A stretch of 64,000 bases of DNA from Rhodovulum euryhalinum (GTDB lineage Bacteria > Pseudomonadota > Alphaproteobacteria > Rhodobacterales > Rhodobacteraceae): NCBI RefSeq assembly GCF_004342445.1, contig NZ_SLWW01000012.1:60872-124871 (forward strand), given 5' to 3'. The translations under genes and the position numbers were made by a program. Shown here piece after piece: positions 55,962 through 64,000 of the stretch (position 1 is the first letter of the stretch; each line of letters opens with the position of its first letter). The notes below the pieces were generated by a model, which was not told the origin of the DNA, ran no database searches, and worked only from the letters and a program-made list of their open reading frames with translations.

Positions 55962-56795
55962 ATGAGTTTCGAGAAGGCTGGCACCGGGGCAATGTCCTAC
56001 TTTCCGTGCCGATACGGCAATTCGCGGCTTCTGTTCCGCGGTCCCAGGCGCGAGCTTGACGGATCCTATTGCGCGGTAATCGGCGGCACGGAAACCTATG
56101 GCAAGTTCATCGCCCAGCCCTTTGCCACGCTGGTGGAAGAGGCGATGGGGATGCCGGTTGTCAATCTGGGCTGCGTGAATGCCGGGATCGACGTCTTCGT
56201 GAACGATTCGACAGTGCTGGAGGTGGCCTCCGGCGCGAAGGTGACGGTCATCCAGGCGCTTGGCGCGCAGAACATGTCGAACCGCTTCTATGTGGTCCAT
56301 CCGCGCCGCAACGACCGCTTCCTGCGTGCTTCGGCCATGCTCAAGGCGCTCTACCCCGGCGTCGACTTCACCGAGTTCCATTTCACACGCCACATGCTGA
56401 GCGCGCTGAAGGAGAAATCCACCGCCGCATTCGAGATCGTGGTGGCCGAACTTCAGATGTCCTGGCAGGCGCGGATGCGGATGCTGGCCACAAGGCTTCC
56501 CGGCGAAAAGGTTCTGTTGTGGCTTTCGACCCGCACGCCAGAGGGCGAACAGCACGCTGACGGCCTGGGCGACGACCCGCTGTTCGTGACGCGGCACATG
56601 CTGGACACGGTACGCCCCTATTTCAGCCGCATGATCGAGGTGACCGCCAGCCCCGAGGCGCGCGCCAATGCAACCGAGGGCGTGATGCTGAGCGACCTGG
56701 ACGAGCCCGCTGCCGCCGCCCTTCCGGGGCCGCAGGTTCACCGGGAAGTCGCCGACGAACTGGAGTTGGTGCTGCGCGAACTTACGGCAGGGTGA
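55962..56795 (+). CDS. DUF6473-type conserved hypothetical protein
   Basis: 277 residues from the ATG at 55962 (GGGAGAGAG upstream). Blocks: CAVIGGTETYGKFIAQPF, VVNLGCVNAGIDVFVNDSTV and VIQALGAQNMSNRFYVVHPR. I recall it as DUF6473, found in Rhodobacterales; the opening looks like an SGNH/hydrolase-type fold but the catalytic pattern is not clear. Soluble, no signal peptide. Sits between hbd and etfA, with a terminator 15 bases after it. Confidence 0.6.
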   Translation: MSFEKAGTGAMSYFPCRYGNSRLLFRGPRRELDGSYCAVIGGTETYGKFIAQPFATLVEEAMGMPVVNLGCVNAGIDVFVNDSTVLEVASGAKVTVIQALGAQNMSNRFYVVHPRRNDRFLRASAMLKALYPGVDFTEFHFTRHMLSALKEKSTAAFEIVVAELQMSWQARMRMLATRLPGEKVLLWLSTRTPEGEQHADGLGDDPLFVTRHMLDTVRPYFSRMIEVTASPEARANATEGVMLSDLDEPAAAALPGPQVHREVADELELVLRELTAG

Positions 56796-56809
56796 GGCGC
56801 GGGCAGAGA

Positions 56810-56833
56810 AAAGGCCCGCCGGGGCGGGCCTTT
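56810..56833. terminator. Bidirectional terminator between the DUF6473 gene and etfA
   Basis: AAAGGCCCGCC (56810-56820) pairs with GGCGGGCCTTT (56823-56833), giving a 9-10-base-pair stem with a small GC-rich loop. An A-run precedes and a T-run follows the stem, so it can end both the plus-strand DUF6473 transcript and the convergent etfA transcript. Confidence 0.75.
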
Positions 56834-56856
56834 CCGGAAATGCACGGGCCGTGTGT

Positions 56857-57783
56857 TCAGAGCTTTTCGATCAACTCGGGCACGGCGTCGAAAAGGTCGG
56901 CCACCAGCCCGTAATCGGCAACCTGGAAGATCGGCGCCTCTTCATCCTTGTTGATCGCGACGATGACCTTGGAATCCTTCATCCCCGCAAGGTGCTGGAT
57001 CGCCCCCGAGATGCCGACCGCGATGTAAAGCTCGGGCGCCACGACCTTGCCGGTCTGGCCCACTTGCCAGTCGTTGGGCGCATAGCCCGAATCGACGGCC
57101 GCGCGCGAGGCGCCGACCGCGGCGCCCAGCTTGTCGGCAAGCTTCTCGATCAGGTGGAAATCCTCTTCGGACCCGACGCCGCGCCCGCCCGATACGATCA
57201 CGCCGGCCGAGGTCAGTTCCGGCCGGTCGCTCGCCGCCGCACTGTCCTTGACCCATTCCGACAGCCCCGGGTTGCCCGCGGCGGCAACCGCTTCGACCGG
57301 TGCGGCCCCGCCTTCGCTGGCGGCCTCGAAGGTCGAGGTGCGGATTGTCAGCACCTTCTTGGCATCCGCGGTCCTAACCGTCTGGATCGCGTTGCCTGCG
57401 TAGATCGGGCGGTCGAACGTGTCGGCGTCGACCACCGCCACGACATCGGTGATCACCATCGCGTCCAGCAGTGCCGCGACCCGCGGCATGATGTTCTTGG
57501 CATCCGTCGTGGCGGGCGCCGCGATGTGGTCATAGCCGCCAGCGAGCGACACGATCAGATCGGCGGTGGGCTCGGCCAGCCGGTGGCCATAGATCGCATC
57601 CTCGGCGCACAGCACTTTCGCCACGCCGTCGATCGTCGCGGCGGCCTCGGCCGCGTCCCGGGCGTGCGCCCCCACGCAGAGCGCCGTCACCTCGCCAAGC
57701 GACTTGACGGCGGTCACGGCCTTGGCGGTCGCGTCGCGTTGCAGTTCACCGTTGGTGACTTCGGCAAGCAGCAGAACGGCCAT
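56857..57783 (-). CDS. etfA: Electron transfer flavoprotein alpha subunit
   Basis: 308 residues. The C-terminal FAD-binding region is intact: [39 protein letters not shown] and [12 protein letters not shown]. With EtfB it carries electrons from acyl-CoA dehydrogenases (including Mcd here) to ETF-ubiquinone oxidoreductase. Starts one base after the etfB stop (TAA-G-ATG). Confidence 0.95.
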   Translation of the reverse strand: MAVLLLAEVTNGELQRDATAKAVTAVKSLGEVTALCVGAHARDAAEAAATIDGVAKVLCAEDAIYGHRLAEPTADLIVSLAGGYDHIAAPATTDAKNIMPRVAALLDAMVITDVVAVVDADTFDRPIYAGNAIQTVRTADAKKVLTIRTSTFEAASEGGAAPVEAVAAAGNPGLSEWVKDSAAASDRPELTSAGVIVSGGRGVGSEEDFHLIEKLADKLGAAVGASRAAVDSGYAPNDWQVGQTGKVVAPELYIAVGISGAIQHLAGMKDSKVIVAINKDEEAPIFQVADYGLVADLFDAVPELIEKL

Positions 57784-57784
57784 C

Positions 57785-58546
57785 TTACAGCACCCCCGCT
57801 TCGTCTTTCAGTTTCGCGATCAGCTCGTCGACCGAGCCCACCTTGATGCCCGCCTGCCGTTCGCGCGGCTCGGCCGTCCTGACCACCGTCAGCCGCGGCG
57901 TCACGTCGATGCCGTAATCGGCCGGGGTCTTTTCATCCAGCGGCTTCTTCTTGGCCTTCATGATGTTGGGCAAGCTGGCATAGCGCGGTTCGTTCAGGCG
58001 AAGGTCGACGGTGACGATGGCGGGCATCTTCACCTTGATCGTCTGAAGGCCGCCATCGACCTCGCGGGTCACGACCGCGTTCTCGCCCTCGATCTCCAGC
58101 CCGGAGGCGAAGGTGCCCTGCGCCCAGCCCAGCAGCGCGGCCAGCATCTGGCCGGTGGCGTTCATGTCGTTGTCGATCGCCTGCTTGCCGGCCAGCACGA
58201 GGCCCGGCTGTTCCTCGTCGATCACCGCCTTCAGCAGCTTGGCGACCGCCAGAGGCTCGATGTCCTGGTGGATGTCGTCCGCGGCGACGATCAGGATCGC
58301 GCGGTCCGCCCCCATGGCCAGCGCCGTGCGCAGGGTTTCCTGCGCCTGTTTCACCCCGATCGAGACCGCCACGATCTCGTCGGCCTGGCCCTTCTCCTTG
58401 AGCCGGATCGCCTCTTCCACGGCAATCTCGTCGAAGGGGTTCATCGACATCTTGACATTGGCGAGATCGACGCCCGTGCCGTCCGCCTTGACGCGGACCT
58501 TCACGTTGTAGTCGATCACCCGCTTGACAGGCACGAGTACCTTCAT
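57785..58546 (-). CDS. etfB: Electron transfer flavoprotein beta subunit
   Basis: 253 residues, starting [19 protein letters not shown], with an AAGGAGAC ribosome site. The AMP/ETF-signature [20 protein letters not shown] is present, plus the [20 protein letters not shown] segment of the beta subunit. Cotranscribed with etfA. The gap upstream to the cobalamin gene (58547-58706) is 160 bases and would hold the promoter. Confidence 0.95.
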   Translation of the reverse strand: MKVLVPVKRVIDYNVKVRVKADGTGVDLANVKMSMNPFDEIAVEEAIRLKEKGQADEIVAVSIGVKQAQETLRTALAMGADRAILIVAADDIHQDIEPLAVAKLLKAVIDEEQPGLVLAGKQAIDNDMNATGQMLAALLGWAQGTFASGLEIEGENAVVTREVDGGLQTIKVKMPAIVTVDLRLNEPRYASLPNIMKAKKKPLDEKTPADYGIDVTPRLTVVRTAEPRERQAGIKVGSVDELIAKLKDEAGVL

Positions 58547-58706
58547 CGGCGTGTGTCTCCTTGGCTATCGCAGGCCCCGGGGACCGGGGCGGATCAGTCG
58601 TTCCGGCACGTGTTAGCGAGTCTGAAACCGGGACAACAGACCAAAATCGACGCGACATGATGTTTCGACGCCGCGTCGGGCAGGTTTCCGTTTGTTGCGC
58701 GCGACA

Positions 58707-59261
58707 CTAGTGGCCGCTGCCCGGGGTCCACAGGACGTCGGTCCGGCCGTTGTCATTGGCGACACGTGCGGCGACGAACAGCCAGTCGGACAGCCGGTTG
58801 AGATAGGCCTGCACCTGCGGGTTCACGCCCTCGGCCGTGGCAAGCTTGGCCGTCAGCCGCTCGGCCCTGCGCACCAGCGTGCGGCAGACATGCAGATGGG
58901 CGGCCAGGGGCGAACCGCCGGGCAGGACGAACCGGGTCAGTGGCGGCAGGTCGGCGGTCATGGCGTCGATCTCCTCTTCCAGATGCGCCACCATCGTGGC
59001 ACTGATCCGCATCGGCGTGTCGTCGGCCCCCTTGTCCTTGTGCAGATCGGCGCCTAGGCCGATCAGGTCGTTCTGGATCGTCGCGAGGCGGGCGTCGATC
59101 TCGCCCCCGGCATGAAGCCGCGCGACGCCCAGCGCGGCGTTCACCTCGTCCACGGCGCCATAGGCGCGGATGCGCGGGTTGTCCTTGGGCACGCGCGTGC
59201 CGTCGCCCAGCGCTGTTTCGCCGTGGTCGCCGGTGCGGGTGTAGAGTCTGGGCTCGGTCAT
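58707..59261 (-). CDS. PduO-type cob(I)alamin adenosyltransferase
   Basis: 184 residues from the ATG at 59261. The nucleotide loop is RTGDHGETALGDG near the N-terminus; later conserved blocks are YGAVDEVNAALGVA, FVLPGGSPLAAHLHVCRT and YLNRLSDWLFVAARVAN. It transfers adenosyl from ATP to cob(I)alamin, making coenzyme B12 needed by ethylmalonyl- and methylmalonyl-CoA mutases, which fits the nearby pathway genes. CobA-type enzymes look different. Confidence 0.9.
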   Translation of the reverse strand: MTEPRLYTRTGDHGETALGDGTRVPKDNPRIRAYGAVDEVNAALGVARLHAGGEIDARLATIQNDLIGLGADLHKDKGADDTPMRISATMVAHLEEEIDAMTADLPPLTRFVLPGGSPLAAHLHVCRTLVRRAERLTAKLATAEGVNPQVQAYLNRLSDWLFVAARVANDNGRTDVLWTPGSGH

Positions 59262-59327
59262 GTCGGGGCCTTCCTGCTGGTTTCGGTTCCGATCTAGCAT
59301 TGGCTGGAGGTGGGGCCAGGGCCGCGA

Positions 59328-60158
59328 TCACCCCTTGGCCAGGATCCAATCCAGCGCGGCCGTAGGCAAGACCCGCCTGAGCGTCCCCATGATGTGCGTT
59401 GGTGCTGTCACGAGATAGCGCGCTCGCGGGCGTGGCGATTCCAGCGCGTGCACCAGTTTCGCGCTGACCGCGGCGGGGGGCAGTTCAAAACGGTCCGGCG
59501 GGCGCCTTTCGTAGAGGCGTTTCAGCAGGCTCGCCCGGTACTGCGCAGCGCGGGGGCTGGCCTGCCAGTCGACCCAGCGTTCGAAATGCGGGATGGAATT
59601 GACGCGGATGCGCGAGGTGATCGGGCCGGGCTCGATCAGGATTACCCGGATCGCCGTGTCGCGCATTTCCAGACGCAGGACGTCGGTCAGCCCTTCGAGG
59701 GCGTACTTGGTGGCGACATAGGCGCCGCGCCACTTCATCGGGACGAATCCCAGCACCGAGGAACAGTTGACGATCCGGCCATGCCCCTGCGCGCGCATTG
59801 CCGGGATGACCCGCCGCGTCAGATCGTGGACGCCAAAGAGGTTCGCCTCGAAGATCTCGCGCAGCGCGTCCCGCGGCAAGTCCTCGACTGCACCGGGGCA
59901 GGCGAAGGCGCCGTTGTTGTAAAGCGCATCAAGCTTGCCGCCGGTGCGCGACAGTGCCTCGTGCACTGCCGCCGCGATGCTGTCCGGGTCGGCATAGTCC
60001 AGCGGAAAGCTTTCCAGCCCCTCGGCGGTCAGCCGCGCGCAATCCTCGGGCTTGCGGCAAGTGGCGAAGACGCGCCAGCCCCGGGCGTGCAGGGCATGCG
60101 CCGCGTCGTATCCGATGCCCGAAGAGCATCCGGTGATCAGGACCGATCTTTGCCCCAT
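59328..60158 (-). CDS. Short-chain dehydrogenase/reductase (SDR)
   Basis: 276 residues. NAD(P) loop VLITGCSSGIGYDAAHALHA, the NNGAFACPG segment, catalytic Ser in NCSSVLGFVP and Tyr/Lys in YVATKYALEGLTDVLR. Classical SDR of about 270 residues acting on a ketone or alcohol of unknown nature. Stand-alone, divergent from parC. Confidence 0.88.
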   Translation of the reverse strand: MGQRSVLITGCSSGIGYDAAHALHARGWRVFATCRKPEDCARLTAEGLESFPLDYADPDSIAAAVHEALSRTGGKLDALYNNGAFACPGAVEDLPRDALREIFEANLFGVHDLTRRVIPAMRAQGHGRIVNCSSVLGFVPMKWRGAYVATKYALEGLTDVLRLEMRDTAIRVILIEPGPITSRIRVNSIPHFERWVDWQASPRAAQYRASLLKRLYERRPPDRFELPPAAVSAKLVHALESPRPRARYLVTAPTHIMGTLRRVLPTAALDWILAKG

Positions 60159-60211
60159 GCCTTAACCACTCGCCTCTGGACCGCGCCTGACCGCCGCTTT
60201 ACACAACATCC

Positions 60212-62521
60212 ATGACAGATGCCACCGACGACCCCAAGATGGACGTGCCGCCCCTGGCCGAGCCGCTGCGCCGTGCGATCGGCGAGCGGTACCTGACCTA
60301 TGCGCTGTCCACCATCATGGACCGGGCGCTGCCGGATGCGCGCGACGGGCTGAAGCCGGTGCACCGGCGCATCCTGTATGCGATGCGCGAGTTGCGGCTT
60401 TCCTCGACCGGCGGGTTCCGCAAGTCGGCCAAGATCTCGGGCGACGTGATGGGGAACTATCACCCCCACGGCGATGCGGCGATCTACGACGCTATGGCCC
60501 GCCTCGCGCAGGAGTTCAACGTCCGATACCCGCTGGTGGACGGGCAGGGGAACTTTGGCAACATCGACGGCGACAACCCCGCCGCCAGCCGCTACACCGA
60601 GGCCCGCCTGACCGCGGCGGCCGAGGCGCTGATGGAGGGGCTGGCCGAGAACGCGGTCGACTTCCGCCCCAATTACGACGGCACGCTGGAAGAACCGGTG
60701 GTGCTGCCGGCCGCGTTCCCCAACCTGCTGGCGAACGGGTCGAGTGGCATTGCGGTGGGGATGGCCACCAACATCCCACCGCACAACATCGAGGAACTGG
60801 TGGGCGCCTGCCTGCATCTGATCAAGACGCCGAACGCCCAGGACGACACGCTGCTGCAGTATATCCCCGGCCCCGATTTCCCCACCGGCGGCGTGATCGT
60901 GGAACCGGCCGGGAACATCGCCCAGGCCTATCGCACCGGGCGCGGCAGCTTCCGGCTGCGGGCGCATTGGCAGGTCGAGGATCTGGGCCGCGGCACCTGG
61001 CAGATCGTGGTCACCGAGATCCCCTATCAGGTGCAGAAATCCAAGCTGATCGAGCGGATCGCCGACCTGATCCAGACCAAGAAGATCCCGATCCTTGCCG
61101 ATGTGCGTGACGAAAGCGCCGAGGACATCCGCCTGATCCTGGAGCCCCGGTCCAAGAACGTCGACCCCGAGGTGCTGATGGGGATGCTGTTCCGCAACTC
61201 GGATCTGGAAACCCGCTTCAGCCTCAACATGAACGTGCTGATCGACGGGCGCACACCCAAGGTGTGTTCCCTCAAGGAGGTTTTGCGCGCCTTTCTCGAC
61301 CACCGCCGCGACGTGCTGATCCGGCGCAGCCAGCACCGGCTGGAAAAGATCGACCACCGGCTGGAGGTGCTGGAAGGCCTGCTGATCGCCTTCCTCAATC
61401 TCGACCGGGTGATCGACATCATCCGCTATGACGACGACCCGAAGCCCGCGCTGATGGCCGAGGACTGGTCGATGCGCCGCCCGCGCGCGACCTCCGAACG
61501 CGACTACGTTTCGCCCCTGCCGCCGACCGGCGCGGGCCAGTTGACCGATGTGCAGGCCGAGGCCATCCTGAACATGCGCCTGCGGTCGCTGCGGCGGCTG
61601 GAAGAGATGGAACTGAACGCCGAGCGCGATGCCCTGATGACGGAACGCGCCGGGCTGGAGACCCTGCTGGACAACGAAGCGGTCCAGTGGCAGCGCATCG
61701 CCGACGAACTGCGCGAGGTGCGCGAGAAATTCGGCCGCAAATCGCCCGGCGGCGCGCGGCGCACCCGGTTCGCCGAGGCGGCCGAGGCCCCCGAGGTGCC
61801 CATCGAGGCGATGATCGAGCGCGAGCCGGTGACGATCGTCTGTTCCCGGATGGGCTGGATCCGCGCGATGAAGGGCCACATCGAGGACGGCGCCAGCCTG
61901 AAATTCAAGGATGGCGACGAGGGCCGTTTCCTGATCCCGGCCGAGACCACCGACAAGCTGATCCTGTTCGGCGCCAACGGGCGGTTCTATACGCTTGCGG
62001 TCGCGCAATTGCCTGGCGGGCGCGGCATGGGGGAGCCCGTGCGGTTGATGGTCGACCTGCCGAACGACTCCGAGATCGTCGCGCTGATGATCCATCGACC
62101 CGGCGAAAGGCTTCTGGTTGCCTCCAGCGCCGGCGATGGCTTTCTTGTGCCCTTTGACGAGATCCTGGCCCAGACCCGCGCAGGCAAGCAGGTGCTGAAT
62201 GTCCGGGAGGGCACGGTGGCGCGCGTGTGCAAGCCGGTCCGGGGCGACCATGTCGCCTGTGTCGGGGACAACCGCAAGGTTCTGGTCTTCCCGTTGGAAG
62301 AGTTGCCCGAAATGGCCCGCGGCAAGGGGGTCCGGCTGCAGAAATACAAGGACGGCGGGCTGTCCGACGCGATCACCTTCGCGCTGGCCGATGGGCTGTG
62401 CTGGCGCGACCCGGCGGGCCGGACCCGCACCGAGACCGAGCTTTCCGAATGGATCGGCAAGCGCGCCGGCACCGGCCGCATGGCCCCGCGCGGCTTCCCG
62501 CGCGACAACCGCTTCACCTGA
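60212..62521 (+). CDS. parC: DNA topoisomerase IV subunit A
   Basis: 769 residues, length and C-terminal region typical of ParC; the GyrA box (QRRGGKG) of gyrase is not seen. The active-site Tyr is in [11 protein letters not shown] and the DNA gate reads [13 protein letters not shown], with Ala where E. coli ParC has Ser80. It decatenates daughter chromosomes with ParE, which is not in the window. The C-terminal beta-propeller spans about residues 530-740. Confidence 0.93.
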   Translation: MTDATDDPKMDVPPLAEPLRRAIGERYLTYALSTIMDRALPDARDGLKPVHRRILYAMRELRLSSTGGFRKSAKISGDVMGNYHPHGDAAIYDAMARLAQEFNVRYPLVDGQGNFGNIDGDNPAASRYTEARLTAAAEALMEGLAENAVDFRPNYDGTLEEPVVLPAAFPNLLANGSSGIAVGMATNIPPHNIEELVGACLHLIKTPNAQDDTLLQYIPGPDFPTGGVIVEPAGNIAQAYRTGRGSFRLRAHWQVEDLGRGTWQIVVTEIPYQVQKSKLIERIADLIQTKKIPILADVRDESAEDIRLILEPRSKNVDPEVLMGMLFRNSDLETRFSLNMNVLIDGRTPKVCSLKEVLRAFLDHRRDVLIRRSQHRLEKIDHRLEVLEGLLIAFLNLDRVIDIIRYDDDPKPALMAEDWSMRRPRATSERDYVSPLPPTGAGQLTDVQAEAILNMRLRSLRRLEEMELNAERDALMTERAGLETLLDNEAVQWQRIADELREVREKFGRKSPGGARRTRFAEAAEAPEVPIEAMIEREPVTIVCSRMGWIRAMKGHIEDGASLKFKDGDEGRFLIPAETTDKLILFGANGRFYTLAVAQLPGGRGMGEPVRLMVDLPNDSEIVALMIHRPGERLLVASSAGDGFLVPFDEILAQTRAGKQVLNVREGTVARVCKPVRGDHVACVGDNRKVLVFPLEELPEMARGKGVRLQKYKDGGLSDAITFALADGLCWRDPAGRTRTETELSEWIGKRAGTGRMAPRGFPRDNRFT

Positions 62522-62589
62522 GCCGAGGGCGTTGCGCGGGGCGGTGCCCTGCGCTATCCCGGTCGGGGCTTGCATATCTCGGGGGGACC

Positions 62590-63243
62590 ATGCACCGCGC
62601 CGCTTCTGTTCTTCGTTCCGTGCTGCTGATCGGCGGCCTTGCCATCCTTTCGGCTTGCGCCGCCAAGGACCCGCTGGACGCCCCGCCCGAGCCGATGGGC
62701 GATTTCCGGCTCGGCTACACGATCGTCGTTGCCGACAACGCCAAGCTGGTACCGCCCAGCCGGAGCGCCACGGCCGATGAATGGGAAACCGTTCTGAAGG
62801 AGGCCTTGGAGCGGCGTTTCTCGCGCTACGAGGGCGAGAAGCTTTACCATTTCGGCATCAACGTCGACGGCTATGCCCTGGCGGTGCCCGGCGTGCCGGT
62901 GATCGCCGCGCCGAAGTCGATCCTGGTGATCTCGGCCAATGTCTGGGACGACGCGGCACGCAAGAAGCTGAACGCCGAGGCCGAACAGATGTCGATCTTC
63001 GAGGGTATGTCGGGCGAGACCGTGGTCGGCACCGGGTACACCCGCAGCAAGGACGAGCAGATGCGGGTTCTGGCGACGAACGCTGCACTTCGGATCGAGC
63101 GCTGGATGATCGAGAACCGCGAGGCCTGGTTTGGCTATGATCCGGCCGCGGCGCCGCCTGCCCCGGTCGAACCGGCCGCCGCCCCGGCCCCCGTCGATAC
63201 GCTGTCCCAGGCGGTTCTGGACCCTCCGCCTGCCGCCAACTGA
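62590..63243 (+). CDS. Putative lipoprotein (DUF-type, Rhodobacterales)
   Basis: 217 residues from the ATG at 62590. Lipoprotein signal with lipobox LSAC near residue 22 (RSVLLIGGLAILSAC). The mature domain has LGYTIVVADNAKLVPPSR and VLVISANVWDDAARKKLNAE-like stretches that I do not recognise, then an Ala/Pro-rich tail (PAAAPPAPVEPAAAPAPVD) of low complexity. Outer- or inner-membrane anchored, function unknown. Confidence 0.65.
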   Translation: MHRAASVLRSVLLIGGLAILSACAAKDPLDAPPEPMGDFRLGYTIVVADNAKLVPPSRSATADEWETVLKEALERRFSRYEGEKLYHFGINVDGYALAVPGVPVIAAPKSILVISANVWDDAARKKLNAEAEQMSIFEGMSGETVVGTGYTRSKDEQMRVLATNAALRIERWMIENREAWFGYDPAAAPPAPVEPAAAPAPVDTLSQAVLDPPPAAN

Positions 63244-63246
63244 TGC

Positions 63247-63275
63247 TTGATTTCTCTCTGGTCACGGACTAGAGA
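63247..63275 (+). promoter_or_regulatory. Candidate sigma70 promoter of tuf
   Basis: TTGATT (63247-63252), a 17-base spacer and TAGAGA (63270-63275), a reasonable -35/-10 pair, lie 58-86 bases before the tuf start. It begins 3 bases after the lipoprotein stop. A CTCTCT/AGAGAG inverted repeat overlaps it. Confidence 0.45.
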
Positions 63276-63332
63276 GCGCCCGGTGTTGAATCGGGCCCTT
63301 CCCGGCCCCCCAATCGACGAGGCGCCCGAACC

Positions 63333-64000
63333 ATGGCGAAGGCAAAATTCGAACGGACGAAACCGCACGTGAACATCGGGACGATTGGTCACGTGGATCA
63401 TGGCAAGACGACATTGACGGCTGCGATCACGAAGTATTTCGGCGAGTTCAAGGCCTATGACCAGATCGACGCGGCGCCGGAGGAGAAGGCGCGGGGGATC
63501 ACGATCTCGACGGCGCATGTGGAATACGAGACCGATGCGCGTCACTACGCGCATGTCGACTGCCCCGGCCACGCGGACTACGTGAAGAACATGATCACGG
63601 GTGCGGCGCAGATGGACGGCGGCATCCTTGTTGTGAACGCGGCGGACGGCCCGATGCCGCAGACGCGCGAGCACATCCTTCTGGCGCGCCAGGTGGGTGT
63701 TCCGGCGCTGGTTGTGTTCCTGAACAAGGTCGACCAGGTCGATGACGCGGAGCTTCTGGAACTTGTCGAGATGGAAGTGCGCGAGCTTCTGAGTTCGTAC
63801 GACTTCCCCGGCGACGACATCCCGATCATCGCGGGGTCTGCGCTGGCGGCGATGGAAGGGCGTGACGACGCGATCGGCGAGAGCAAGATCCGCGAGCTGA
63901 TGGCGGCGGTTGACAGCTACATCCCGACGCCGGACCGGCCGATCGACCAGCCGTTCCTGATGCCGATCGAGGACGTGTTCTCGATTTCGGGCCGGGGCAC
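63333..64000 (+). CDS. tuf: Elongation factor Tu (5' part; runs off the right edge)
   Basis: The first 222 codons of EF-Tu, start [20 protein letters not shown], with G1 GHVDHGKT, G3 DCPGHAD, G4 NKVD and the G5 GSAL. It delivers aminoacyl-tRNA to the ribosome. The rest is outside the window. A promoter candidate lies upstream at 63247. Codon choice differs slightly from the neighbours (more GCG, ACG, CTT and GTT), as is common in strongly expressed genes. Confidence 0.95.
   Translation, partial: MAKAKFERTKPHVNIGTIGHVDHGKTTLTAAITKYFGEFKAYDQIDAAPEEKARGITISTAHVEYETDARHYAHVDCPGHADYVKNMITGAAQMDGGILVVNAADGPMPQTREHILLARQVGVPALVVFLNKVDQVDDAELLELVEMEVRELLSSYDFPGDDIPIIAGSALAAMEGRDDAIGESKIRELMAAVDSYIPTPDRPIDQPFLMPIEDVFSISGRG

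Noticed and set aside
54933..58546. hbd and etfBA as one operon
   Set aside because: A plus-strand gene (DUF6473) and a terminator lie between them, so they are separate transcripts though functionally related.
60137..62575. Long open frame of about 810 codons on the minus strand across parC
   Set aside because: It is the shadow of parC at high GC: the plus frame has all ParC motifs, while the minus product has no recognisable domain.

Overview
The window is a dense, high-GC stretch of alphaproteobacterial core chromosome, most likely from a member of the Rhodobacteraceae/Paracoccaceae. Three things point there: gene order (rpoZ-rsh-DUF2062-pdxJ-acpS-lepB-rnc-era-recO; pckA / chvI-chvG-hprK-rapZ-EIIA-HPr), a methylsuccinyl-CoA dehydrogenase typical of the ethylmalonyl-CoA pathway, and many four-base ATGA/GTGA gene overlaps. 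I found no insertion sequence, prophage, integron, CRISPR array, rRNA or tRNA gene. Only one gene-free stretch slightly exceeds 300 bases (49144-49446).

Layout. 1-262: 3' end of ptsN. 333-5707 (minus): a two-part sulfotransferase-like protein, a GT14-type glycosyltransferase and two paralogous DxD glycosyltransferases. 5720-9415: galU, kdsB, cysQ and a KpsM-like polysaccharide export permease; with the preceding genes these read as surface-polysaccharide synthesis with possible sulfation. 9593-13051: trmO, dapA and a soluble lytic transglycosylase. 13067-15956: an EamA transporter, mnmD, a divergent FAD oxidoreductase and a small YeaQ-type membrane protein. 16064-18481: fmt behind three tandem deformylase genes, one with an altered catalytic motif. 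18584-22075: PatB-type C-S lyase, glutathionyl-hydroquinone reductase, MltB-type transglycosylase. 22079-25537: smc. 25764-33515: smaller metabolic and unknown genes (GNAT, lipoprotein, 10-TM protein, Asp/Glu racemase, ThDP enzyme, flavin reductase, hot-dog hydratase, rnhA, methyltransferase, DUF3429). 33573-35674: ispH, YqaA, NYN protein.

35789-44780 (plus): the housekeeping run folK, rpoZ, rsh, DUF2062, pdxJ, acpS, lepB, rnc, era, DUF1491 and recO. 44843-58546 is rich in acetate/acyl-CoA metabolism and its regulation: mcd, a TSUP exporter, pckA, the ChvG/ChvI two-component system coupled to the PTS phosphorelay branch (short HprK, RapZ, EIIA-Man, HPr), an acyltransferase, hbd, a DUF6473 protein and etfAB. 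58707-63243: PduO-type cobalamin adenosyltransferase, an SDR, parC and a lipoprotein. A tuf gene runs off the right edge.

Working together: Mcd passes electrons to EtfAB; Hbd acts on C4-CoA intermediates; the PduO enzyme makes the adenosylcobalamin used by ethylmalonyl-CoA and methylmalonyl-CoA mutases; PckA makes PEP from oxaloacetate. ChvG/ChvI and the PTS branch next to pckA are a plausible sensor of carbon and envelope state. I do not see a clearly new multi-gene system. The most unusual local features are the two-part sulfotransferase with its glycosyltransferases, the deformylase triplet with an HQxxH paralogue, a perfect TTAA-N7-TTAA CtrA-like box at 26551, and a dyad between mcd and the TSUP gene.
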